DNA from: Planoprotostelium fungivorum
Lineage: Eukaryota > Evosea > Variosea > Cavosteliida > Cavosteliaceae
Direction: 5' to 3'
DNA: 64,000 bases
Assembly: GCA_003024175.1 (NCBI GenBank)
Contig: MDYQ01000121.1
Span: forward strand, 248,001 to 312,000
Under the pieces are notes generated by a model. That model did no database searches. It was not told the origin of the DNA and saw only the letters and a program-made list of their open reading frames with translations. Positions 35,984-45,962 of the stretch are shown here, piece by piece. Every line of letters begins with the position of its first letter. The first letter of the stretch is position 1. The position numbers were made by a program, and so were the translations under genes.

Positions 35984-36405
35984 AGAGAAAGTGTCTAATG
36001 GGAATCGTCGGATGATCGTGTGAATTAGAATACATGACATGAAGGTATGTGTGTAAAGATTCTCCTGCGTATGCGTTGAACGATAGGATGTTGTGCTACC
36101 ACTCTCTCTCGGTTCCAAAATTGAAATAATCATTGTAGATCCCGAAAAAATTTGTGCCGATTTTCACCGAACGGAACTGGAGGGCGCTCTCGTTCCAGAA
36201 TTCATTCACCGATCCATTACAAATCTCGCACCACCCTCTCTTCAGTTTCAAAGGATCACACTAAGTCTACCCGCTACACATACGGCCATCATGTTGAACT
36301 CTATAGGAACGAGTAGAAGCACCAGCAACAGGATAAGAAGTCAGAGCAGAAGTAGAAGAATGCACAACACCAGGTCCGCCCCCACTGGGGATACTCCGCC
36401 AGGAG
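35984..36405. other. Intergenic or 5' untranslated region
   Basis: An open frame from 36291 (MLNSIGTSRSTSNRIRSQSR) overlaps the next gene in another frame. It may be a leader ORF or an alternative first exon. Confidence 0.4.
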
Positions 36406-37233
36406 ATGAGCCTGGTTGCATCGGTCGTAAACAAGGAAGCAGCACCAGCAGCAGCTCTGGTGATGAAGAATCCCCACCCGGCAAGGCCGTCGTGCTGCCT
36501 CACCTTGGAGCCAACAGTTATAGACCAGACTACCACCAGCAGCAGGAGTTACTCCTGCTTGCGTAAGAACTTTGTCATCTACACCAGTGTAGAGACGACC
36601 AACGTATTCAGAGGATGGCTGAGTGGAAGTGGTCCCACCAGTCCTATCGTCAACGTCGTGCAGTTGCCAAAGAAGATCAGATACACCGACTTTCAGCTAT
36701 CAGATGGAGGCCACCGAATATTGACGGTCCCCAATGCTGGAGGTAACTCCGTGTGGTCTGAGGTTCTATCCTTCGAGGTGAAGACGGTCTCACATCGTGC
36801 GATGTGTCGCTGACGACCAAAGGTGCTGACCGGGCTCTACGGACTCAGACTGCAGAGGACAGAGATGGAGTTGCAGTACATGTGGCACGGTTGCAAGATC
36901 ACCGACTACAGTGTCTCCATCTCCTGCGGCAACAACACGTCCATCTCTTTGGGCGTCTCTGTTACTCGTGCCATGAAGTTCAGAGGAACTTTCACCAGAG
37001 AAGATGCAGAGTCACTCTTGGTAAAGAAGCTCGGAGGTGTCAACTCGAGCACCAGGCACGTGTTGCAGAGCAACGGCTGGAACAAGCAGATCCTTCACAT
37101 TTGGGCGCAGCACAAGTACATCGCGGTGGAGCTCATGGAGGCATACGAAGAACTGTCGGAGGAGATCAAGTCGAATACGTTGATCGTCATATCGGTGTCT
37201 GACTCGGGCATCATCTACAACAAGGCAAAGTAA
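36406..37233 (+). CDS. Conserved protein of unknown function, possibly restriction-endonuclease-like fold
   Basis: The ATG at 36406 opens a frame reaching NSVWSEVLSFE. A 45-base intron (about 36778-36822) joins it to VLTGLYGLRLQRTEMELQYM. Then come WHGCKITDYSVSISCGNNTS, SLGVSVTRAMKFRGTFTRED, AESLLVKKLGGVNSSTRHVL, NGWNKQILHIWAQHKYIAVE and NTLIVISVSDSGIIYNKAK. The order E...G-x-K-x-TDY-x-V-x-(I/V)...GVSVTRAM resembles proteins I know as widespread uncharacterised genes in fungi and amoebae. The Glu/Asp/Lys spacing hints at a PD-(D/E)xK nuclease-like core, an inference that needs a profile search. The N-terminal 60 residues (KEAAPAAALVMKNPHPARPS) are poorly supported. The true start may use the overlapping frame at 36291. 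Confidence 0.6.
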
Positions 37234-37313
37234 GAGATAAAGATATGGCTGTACATAGATGTGTCAGTTAGTATGATTGTTTGAATTCGAGGTGGATCGA
37301 TTGAACGAATGTC

Positions 37314-38788
37314 ATGGACCATGAGCGCGATTCTAAATTAATTAAATTTATGAAAAACAACGAGACGAAGCTACCCGATGATCATCATCGCTCTTCGATG
37401 TCACAACGCGACTACTATGAGGTCCTCGGTGTGAATAAAGATGCCACGGAACAAGAGATAAAGACAGCTTATCGGTGAGAATATGGCATCTAATCACAAT
37501 CCAACCATCCCTCACCTCTCTGCAGAAAGCTCGCCCTACAGTATCATCCAGACAAAAACAAATCTCCCGATGCTGCAGCTCGTTTTCAGGAGATCAGAAC
37601 TGCATATTCCATCTTGAGCTCCCCCGAGACCCGACAGAAGTATGATATGGGTCATTTGTTCGATGAATACGAGAACATCGGTGTCCTGGGTGGTTCCATC
37701 CTGATGACAAGCCTTCTATACGTGGTGGCAGAGGTAATGATGAATCATATCACCCATCTCAAGTGATGCAGAGTCTTCGCGGACCGTTTCAGGTCATTTC
37801 ACTCGTGGCGAAATCGAGTAGTAAGATGGAACTGCCAAATAACAGTGTCCTCTCCGTCGGTGCCTCTATATGGGTGAGGGACCTCCCCTCTCCATCGTTG
37901 ACTCCCCATAGAAACAATACGGGCTGTCCGGTTTCATGTCAGGGTTGATCGTATCATCTGCCGCGGACGTTTTACAGAGTCTGGGTCATTCGACTGCAGA
38001 GACATTGACGCTGTCTGCGTTCGATCGTCTCATGTTACCCAACGTGATCAGCTATCCCATCCGATGTGAGTTGTGATCTCAAGATCGACGAACCGATGGA
38101 AGAAATGATTGATGTCAGACCAGTAATATCGGTTCACAAGAGAGTCCACAAATCGGACAATTTTTGGTTGACCTTTGGAAATGTCATACAACGACACGGA
38201 GTCATGGGATTGTACACGGGTGAGTCATCATTCAATGAAATCTCTTCCTCTGCATCACGATCATCGCATGACGTTACGATCATCACAAGCACATACGATG
38301 ATCACATTACGATCATCACATCGATCACCTCCAACGTGACGTTGACACTCCCACAGGAGGTCTCGTCTACGCCGCCACCACGCTGACCGAAGCGGCCACC
38401 TCGTACGCCTTGGACAAGGCGACCGAATCCAAGATCAAACACAGAACGAGAGATCTCGTTGTAGACAACCGCATCTTACCCGCCCTGGCTCTCACGGCCC
38501 TCTCTGCCATCGTCAAGGCAACCATCATAGCTGTTCTTCTCTGTCCTCTCAAGACAGTCCTGGCCAGAGTCCAGGTGAGTTTGATGGAAGAAGAAGAACT
38601 AAAGGTGGAAGGTGTCCTCTCTGACGGACGTCCTCGCCTCACCCGTCAGCACCGCGGTGGACATCGTCAAGCAGGAAGGGTGGTCGAGGTTGTGGTCTGG
38701 CCTGGGAGCAGACATCTACCTCCTCTCTCAGATGCACCTCTTTACGGGAATGCAGACGTTCGTCGACCTGTTGAATAGAGAGACTTAG
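37314..38788 (+). CDS. J-domain protein fused to a mitochondrial-carrier-like membrane domain
   Basis: The ATG at 37314 gives a short charged leader, then [20 protein letters not shown]. The first intron splits the J-domain before [20 protein letters not shown], which contains the HPD tripeptide that stimulates Hsp70 ATPase. [15 protein letters not shown] completes the domain. Beyond it lie [16 protein letters not shown] and [59 protein letters not shown] and [19 protein letters not shown] come next, and the last repeat ends [20 protein letters not shown]. YPIRxxxVxxR...G...IxxxxGxxGLYxG and [17 protein letters not shown] are SLC25 carrier-type repeat signatures. A J-protein with such a C-terminus would be an organelle-membrane co-chaperone or divergent carrier. 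Only two or three carrier repeats are visible. Confidence 0.75.
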
Positions 38789-38857
38789 TTCTTCCTTCTC
38801 CTTTTCACGTTCGAAAGAGGAAAAGATGTGCAAAGACACCAGTACAGATGTATTCTC

Positions 38858-41051
38858 TCATTCGTTCGAACATTCGGGTGCCCGATACGGTTGCTCTACT
38901 GCGGCCACTGGAATGTTGCGTGCGTCCGTCAGTATACCTGCCTGAACGGCTGCTCACGTTCAGACAAGATGGACTTGGTGACTCACCCGTTCCCATGGCA
39001 ACAGCTTGGTCTGGATTGACTTCCGTGTTCAACTTGTCTCCGAACTTCTCGCGGAGTAGTTCTCTCACTCTCAGTAACCTGGAAGATCCACCGATGAGAA
39101 CGATCTCATCCACCTGTCGATCGATGAGATGATCATCATGGAAGATTGTGTACCTCGTCTATCGTGGCTTCTGCACATTGTAATACCTGACTCTTCATCA
39201 GATGATCGTCCAATGTGATCACATCGTCATCGCGATCATCCTGATTGCATCGCGCGATCATCGACATCATCGATCGAGTTTGATATTCACCTTCTCTACC
39301 GGGATCATGGCCCTCTCAAACAGATGACGATTCAAATGATCGAAATGTGTTCGATTCAGCTCTTCTCTGTAACTCTTCCCTCCATCGTGAACCTATCTCT
39401 CTTCAGATCCTCTGATGATCTACACCGTTGTAGACGGTCACCTCGAACGTGATCGATTCGACTGTACTCAGGGCTATTTTTGTTCTGCAGAACGTCAATC
39501 GTTTCCCGCCAAAACGTTCCCCCTCCACCTCTCCACCTCCGCTCTCACGGCCTGAATAAATTTCCTGTCTTTTTCTCTCTCGCTGACGGTCTCCTCGCCC
39601 CAAGCCTTTCTGATATTTTCCAAGAAATAATTCATCATGTAATGGTTGAAATCCTCTCCTCCCAGCCTCTTATCTCCTTCTCGTCGTCACACTCGATCAT
39701 CGCATGATGTCATGATGGAGAGATCATCATCGTGGCCGCTCACCATAAGTGGCCCTGACGTTAAAGACTCTTCGGCTGACGCTCAAGAGAGACACGTCTA
39801 AGGTTCCCCCACCGAAATCGAAGACTAAGATCCCCTGAACGTTCATCTTTGCGTGCAATCCGTAACTGGATGATGTCACCACGGTCGACAGGATATGGTC
39901 GACATAGATTCTCACGCCATGGCGGCTGCCGTGGGTTCGTAGATGAGGCGGAGGACTTCCAATCCGGCCAGCTGTGCCGCACGTGTCGTTGCGTTCATTT
40001 GCTCCTCCGTGAATTCGACTGTGAGGTCGTCAGATGATTTATTTCATTTTATTTGTGGAAGCGATGATTCAGGAATAACGATCTCGTTTCGATTGATGGT
40101 AGAGTCATATCATAAAAGTATCATCGAGATGAAGTCTTCGATGAGTCATGATGAATAGAAGTGATCTCATCTTGTACTCCGAGATGAAGTCAAGCTCACC
40201 TGGTACAGCAAGAACGACTTGGCTGATACTCCTCCCTATGTTCGTCTCTGCCACACCCTTCAACTGCGAAGATCAGATGGACGACCTCTCTTCCCTCACT
40301 CTCTTCAGGATCTCCGCAGAGATTTCCTCTGGACGATAATGCTTCAGTCCACTCGATGTCTGGACGCCAATGATGGGATCGTCATTCTCATCGGAGGTGA
40401 TCTTCTAAAGTCAATTCACCTGTCGAAGAGAGTGTCTCACTTGGAATGGATACAGATCGAGGTCCAAGTCTTTTTTGATGTGGCTCATCCTGTGAAGTTC
40501 GATAAATCTCCAATGCAATCACATCTCATCTCACTTTCTGCCGATGAAGCGTTTCGCGTCGAAGACAGTTCGCGATGGAAACTCGAGCGCGTAGAGTCTC
40601 GCGTCTTCTCCAGTTAAGATCTTGCCTTCCTGTATTACATTCAGGAGATGTTGTGAGATCTCTTGAATTCACTTGAGTGAAGGCCACGATGCTGGCCGTT
40701 GTTCCTCTTCCCTTTTCGTCTCTTAAGATGAATGCTTTACCACTCGTCTCGTTGTGAGCTGCACTGCAAGAGAAACTTGTACCTGATAGAATGACGTGAG
40801 ATGAGTGGCGGGAGTGATGAATAATGGTTATGATCTTAGATGAATGGTGCGAGAATCGATCAGAAAGAGCAGAAACATCATTGTCACCTAAATCCATGCC
40901 CACTGCAGTGATGGGTGAATTGATCCTAAACTCCCGAAGGAACAATGCGGAGCTGATCACCGCCACTGCCAATGATCTTCAGGGAATGCAATAGAGGATG
41001 AGACACACCAAATACGGCAGAGATCAACCAGCTGACACTGATCTGAGCCAT
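38858..41051 (-). CDS. Hsp70-family ATPase lacking a full substrate-binding domain (HSPA13/STCH-like)
   Basis: The nucleotide-binding domain is complete: ITAVGMDLG (phosphate 1), RGTTASIVAF, TVFDAKRFIGRK, LRLIYEPTAAAMA (connect), LVFDFGGGTLDVSLLS (phosphate 2), REELNRTHFDHLNRHLFERA and VDEIVLIGGSSRLLRVRELL. The protein then ends soon after NPDQAVAMG and AVQAGILTDARNIPVAAVEQ, with a tail of about ten residues. There is no substrate-binding beta-sandwich or lid. A hydrophobic segment (AVAVISSALFLREF) precedes the ATPase domain. HSPA13/STCH, a microsomal Hsp70, has exactly this plan: signal sequence plus ATPase core. The first exon (MAQISVSWLISAVF) is uncertain because the next junction is out of frame by my reading. 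It converges with the J-domain gene, with 69 bases between stops. Confidence 0.85.
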
Positions 41052-41487
41052 GATGTTGGTGTGAGATCGCGTGTCCTCGATTCCAAGACGAGGCCCCTCT
41101 ACACCCGGCCGACACGTGGTGTTAAAATGCTTCGCTTTTCATTCTTTTGCGACGTCTGTCTCCTTTCAACAGATGTATCTACACACGAACCCTCCTCTAA
41201 AACAATCTCAGCACGACCTCGCTCTCGAACATCTACGTGAACCATCTTACAATCCTACGTTGCAAGGGCACACGTCTCAGCGAATAAAAGAGTGACACGT
41301 GTGAGAGCCTATTCAATGAAGAGCTGAAGATCTGGTGTATGGCTGGCAGGGCTTCGAAGAAAATGAGAAGAGGGACGGAAGATTTTCCTCGGGTCGGGTT
41401 GTTGAATTGAAAAAATGGAACATTTCTCAACCGAGCCGCAAAGGAGAGGCAGAGCATCTGAGCATCGTCCACAGACACACCGACAAC
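41052..41487. promoter_or_regulatory. Upstream region between divergent Hsp70-like and START-like genes
   Basis: No supported ORF. A frame open from 41335 extends the START-like gene upstream but lacks a better ATG. Confidence 0.4.
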
Positions 41488-42438
41488 ATGTCCGCTGATA
41501 GTATCACTGAGCCCACCGTGAAGACGGAATGGAAGGAGGCGAGTAATCTGGCAGAGTATAAGGAGGAGACGGAGAAGATGATCCAGAGATTCTTGGAAGA
41601 GCTCAACAACACGGACAACACGTGGGAGGCCGTCTTTTCTACCCCTCAAATCCAGGCATGGAAGAAATTGGTGAGTATTGGGCGGTGACTTACGGATTCT
41701 AAGCCGAACGCAGGACGACCAGACCGGTATCATTCAAGTCAAATTTATTGCCATGATTCCTTATCCACAATCCGTTGTCGAGAAGGTTCTCTTCGATGTG
41801 AGAATGAGAAATGGCATCGTCCTCTTCTGACGGTGGAAACAGCTGCCCACTCGTAAAGCATGGGACAGCATGATTTCCGAGATCAAGCCCATCGAGAAGT
41901 TTGAAGATGGTAGCGAGCTCATTTTATTCGAGGCTCCCGGTCTCTTTGGTGTCGGTGGAAGAGATCTCCTCCACTACAGAACCGCCAGAAATCTCAACGA
42001 AGACAACGCCAACATCCTCATCGACATTTCTGTGACCAACGAGAAGGTCCCCGTCACCTCCAATTTCGTCCGGTGAGCCATCTTCCATCCTCTTCCTCCG
42101 CATTTTCATCCCTCCACGTCACCTGCCATTCTGATGATATACAGTGGACACACCGTCTTATCTGCCGGTAAGTTCCAGCCCACCAAGGCCATCAACAAGG
42201 AGACGAAGAAGCTTGACGATGCCACCCTCTACAGCATGATCTCCGAGCTCGACGTGAAGGGCATCATCCCCAAGACCGTCATCAACCTCCTCGCCCCCAG
42301 CCAAACGCAGTCATGGTAAGAAACTCTCACGATGCAATGACTCAATGTCTAAGGTTCGATAATCTGATGACGGCCTGTGACAAAGAGAGCAAGGGCAAGT
42401 CGGTTGCACCCAAGGGTTGGTTGTCCGGATGGCTATAA
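41488..42438 (+). CDS. START/lipid-transfer-like domain protein, about 240 residues
   Basis: The ATG at 41488 gives MSADSITEPTVKTEWKEASN and a helix (YKEETEKMIQRFLEELNNTD), then WEAVFSTPQIQAWKKL. The beta-grasp part follows: GIIQVKFIAMIPYPQSVVEK, VLFD, LPTRKAWDSMISEIKPIEKF, DGSELILFEAPGLFGVGGRD, LLHYRTARNLNEDNANILID and FQPTKAINKETKKLDDATLY. The final helix is IPKTVINLLAPSQTQSWFDN. Helix-W...V..KV...G..PY....V...L.D...R..WD.......I..... followed by RDLLHYR is the START (StAR-related lipid transfer) pattern. Such proteins bind a sterol or phospholipid in a hydrophobic cavity, and the ligand here is unknown. Five short introns are used. The C-terminus ends GWLSGWL. Confidence 0.75.
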
Positions 42439-44627
42439 ATAAGAAGATATGAGAATATAAACGTGGCAAATTCCTGTCATGAATGGTTGTGATGGCACGC
42501 ACTTGATGATGCTTTGTCTATGTCATCCACCGAGCACCATCAGACTCTTCTCTGCTGCAATTTACCATTGATTCTAAAACACAACGTCACAGCGTGTAGA
42601 TGCGTCCTCGCATTGAAATCTATGAAGAGTTTATTAAACTCCCGCGACAATCTAACGGCTACATGGCGATATCAACATCAACATCTGCTCATCGGCTGGT
42701 CACCGTTGTATTTCATGCGGAGTGTCTTTAGTAATGATTGGTTCTGTCAATACCTTTATCTTCTTCTCATTTCCATCTTTAGAAGGCATATCTCGCCACG
42801 ATTCGATCACATCGAGTGTGGCATCTCAGCATTGTTTAAATTTCGGTCTAAGGGTTAAGAATAAACCATGAGTGAAACGTCACAAATCTGACGACCCGAG
42901 CGCTAGGACGTTCCAATAAATTGAAACGTAGCGGGTATTGTTTTCTCTTATTATTATATATATTGAGTTTTTCCGAGCCAACATCATCCAGACATGAACA
43001 AGCAAGAAAGCTGTTCAGACCATATCTGGGTCTGATTGTTCAAACAGCGCGGATCGGTTTTAACGTAGTGTGGGACCACTCTTCGCATCTTGTCGTTGAG
43101 CAGGATCTCATTTCTATCTCGAAGTCAGGTCCTCTCGTAGTAGTATGGCTGCTTACTTGACGTCTCCTCCTCTCCTCTAATCGATCCAGATATGCAGTTC
43201 AAAGATTGCGGTAAGACTCCCTCTTCGTCTTTCAACAGGTTACCGGCCTTGAAATGCTCGTTGGTGAGTAGAGTGCAGATGACAAAATCATCATCAACAT
43301 TTTCTAAATCGCATTTTGGTCTCTTAACACTATAGGATGATGCATTATGCTCTGAAAGTACTCTATGTGCTGTTGGATTGATTTTTTGAAAAGTTTTTTG
43401 GTACTCTTGGTGATGATTTTTACAAAAAGCTAAACAGCAGAAGCAATTTAGCTCAGATACTGGGAGTGCTTAAGTGATATCGCTCTGCAGAGGAATCAGA
43501 TGATCCATACACTAAGCACTTATGGTCACAGATTGATCCCATAGGTGTGGTAAAGCTAAAGCGATTATGCTGAAATGATGAACGCAATTTAGCCCAATGT
43601 TGCGTATAAACCCTGCCTCTTAGCCACCCCCCCCCCCAAATATTAGCGTACGTAGGCTAAATATTAGCGTAATATGCACTTTGCTCAAGTTGGGCATCGT
43701 TTTCGTGACCAGTGTGATATACCATTGGAATCAGCGCGTTTCAGAGAGTCAGGATCAGGTCAGTTCAAATCGGTCTGATACCAAATGTATGCATGAGAAA
43801 CGGGGTCACGTCTGACCTTAGGGATGGTGTCAGGTCGAGTCTGACACCATGACCATGTAGAACAACACCTGGCCTACCCAGTAGTGGTATCTGTTTCCAC
43901 CTCTGACCGTTTGCATCAGAGATGAATGCAAATTACGCTAAGGTCTAGCGTCCGTACGCTAAGGCTTAGCGTAAAAATGGCTTTATCTCAGTTGGGAATG
44001 ACTTTCACCACTTTTCTCTTTCACCATTGGAATCAGCGCATCTGTCCAAGTCAGATTGATGTATGCTGGGGTTCCTGACTCCCACTTGCCCCAGTGGTGA
44101 AATGGCTGATACGCACATCATAAGTCATCTTAGGAATGGAATGTCAGACTTTTCTCCTATTTTGGCGAAATTAGGGCATCTGGTGCATCTGACTGAGTCA
44201 GGATGATGTGGGTCAGAAAGGGTCTGACCCCCTGGTTCCATGGAGTCCCAACAGTTATGACCAGAGGGGCATGTCAAATCTTAGGGAGGGTAGCAGGTCA
44301 GTTTTCACACTTTTTCCAGGTAGAGAGACACATGGGCTACACGGTGGTGTAATCCATTTTTTCGTCCGGACGTTCGTATCAGAGTAATGTGCACATGACA
44401 ACACGGAGCCGCATAACCTGAAATACTCAACAGAGCTTTATCTATCACTCTGATGTCCTTGCTCATATTCTTCTTTGTTCAGATTTTTGGAGACTATTGG
44501 CCGTGGTTATCTCGTTTCTCAACTTCATATTCATGCAGAGTTTTCCTACTCACTCGACATCTTCGGGTCCATAGAAAATATTTCAATTCAGACAATGAAG
44601 ACAACTCTGGGCAACTTAGAACTCTAT
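42439..44627. repeat. Gene-poor block containing diverged tandem repeats with TTAGCGTA palindromes
   Basis: This is the longest gene-free stretch of the window. From about 43640 to 44400 two diverged copies of a unit of roughly 310-380 bases can be aligned by eye. Each carries CCATTGGAATCAGCGC, a GTCAG/GTCTGAC-rich middle, a CTTAGGGA-x-GGT...CAGGTC stretch, and a CATCAGAGATGAATGCA / TATCAGAGTAATGTGCA end. The first copy is bounded by ACGCTAAGGCTTAGCGT, a perfect palindrome, near 43957-43973, and by TTAGCGTA motifs at 43645-43675. A run of ten C follows at 43628-43637. No transposase or polymerase ORF was found. It may be a remnant of a non-autonomous DNA element or a small satellite. Confidence 0.6.
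43950..43974. repeat. Palindrome ACGCTAAGGCTTAGCGT
   Basis: A perfect 17-base inverted repeat (centre G/C) follows directly after an imperfect one, ACGCTAAGGTCTAGCGT. Related TTAGCGTA pieces occur 300 bases upstream. Confidence 0.8.
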
Positions 44628-45844
44628 TCACAATTTGGACTTGTTTGGTACAGAGAGGTCCACGTGATTCCACCAGGGCACCCAGTCTGGAAGGTCTCTG
44701 TTTACAGTTGCTGCAAACTTTGGTGCCCTCTTCTCCATGAAGCTCTTGACACCTTCCCTTGAATCCTTTCCGTCCCCTAAGACAAACATGGCCCTGCTGT
44801 CTAACAGGTGCTGGCCTTCGATGCTGTCTGCAGGGTGCCACACTAGACTCTTTGCAAAGTAACACGAGACGGCTGATGTCTGTGTGGCAATCTCGCCTGT
44901 GGAAGATCAGATCTGAGAGAAAGAGAAAGAGAGAAAGAAAGAGAGAGAAAGAAAGAAAGAAAAAGAGAGAAAGGAAGAGGAATAAGGAAGAGGAATAAGG
45001 AGAAAGAGAGGAAGGAGAGGAAGGGAAGAGAGAGCTCACGTGCGAGAGCCAGGGCTCTTGGGAGTACGTCTTCACGCTTCTCAGGTTGTTCATAGAAGAA
45101 CAAACCGTTATAGATGGAGTCGGACGCTTTGAACACGTTTCCTGTCAGGAAGATCTATACTTTCATTGAGATCTCGTCACCATCATCGAGCAAGAGAGAC
45201 GATCGATGATCGACGATGGAGTCACGCTCACCTGAAGAGCTCTTGAATTGCCAATGAGCTTCGGTAAGAGGTACGATGATGTGGCCTCCGGTACGATTCC
45301 CCTTCTCACGAACGGAAACACTATCTTTGCATCTCTCCAGGCCAGACGGATATCCATCGATAGAGTCTGTGTGATTCCCACGCCGGAAGCATGTCCGTTG
45401 ATGGCGGCGATGGTCACCTTTCTCACGCGATTGTGAACGAAGGTAACGAAACGGCCTCCACCATCACGATGTTCTCTCTCGGTCAATTTGGTCTGGAACA
45501 TGATTCAGATGATGCAGTGGAGATGAACATCTCACGCCAGATGATTCGGAAGAAAAGTCTCCCATGCTGAGGTCGGCTCCAGCGCAGAAGATGTTGTTCT
45601 TGTTGTCTCCTCCGGTGTAGACGATCACCTTCACTCTCTCATCCTCTTCTAAAGCGGTGTATACCTGATGGAATCAATGGACTTGTTCGAAAAAAAACCT
45701 CACCTTGATGAGCTCGTCCTGTGTATAGAGAGTCCACGCATTACGTCCCACTGGTCTGTCGAGCGTGACGAGTGCAACACCGTCGCTGTCTATTTTGACT
45801 TTTACCTCTTTCAATCGCGATGTGAGGGCCTCGTATTCCGTCAT
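44628..45844 (-). CDS. Enoyl-CoA hydratase/isomerase family protein with peroxisomal PTS1
   Basis: The ATG at 45844 (MTEYEALTSRLKEVKVKIDS) leads to VALVTLDRPVGRNAWTLYTQ. Then VKVIVYTGGDNKNNIFCAGA (FCAGADLS is the first oxyanion-hole loop) and VRKVTIAAINGHASGVGITQ (the second oxyanion loop) follow, then SMDIRLAWRDAKIVFPFVRR, GIVPEATSSYLLPKLIGNSR and ASDSIYNGLFFYEQPEKRED. The crotonase fold is clear. The sequence ends WWNHVDLSVPNKSKL. The terminal SKL is the canonical type-1 peroxisome targeting signal, so a role in peroxisomal fatty-acid oxidation is likely. The family includes delta3-delta2-enoyl-CoA isomerases and hydratases, and the exact reaction is unsettled. The intron at about 44890-45030 is strongly purine-rich. 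Confidence 0.92.
44915..45025. repeat. Purine-rich (GAAA/GAGAAA) low-complexity intron tract
   Basis: It reads as polypyrimidine on the coding (minus) strand, inside an intron of the crotonase-family gene. Confidence 0.85.
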
Positions 45845-45962
45845 TTTGGATTCTGTGTTTGGATGATGTTGTGTTGTGTGATTCATCCGGCATTTTTCCG
45901 GGTGATTAAAATGAAATAAAAGCGAAATGGGATCTAGCACGTGTCAGCTACATCGCACCAGC

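Noticed and set aside
42439-44627. Possible retroelement or DNA transposon body
   Set aside because: No reverse transcriptase, integrase or transposase reading was found, only short repeats and palindromes.
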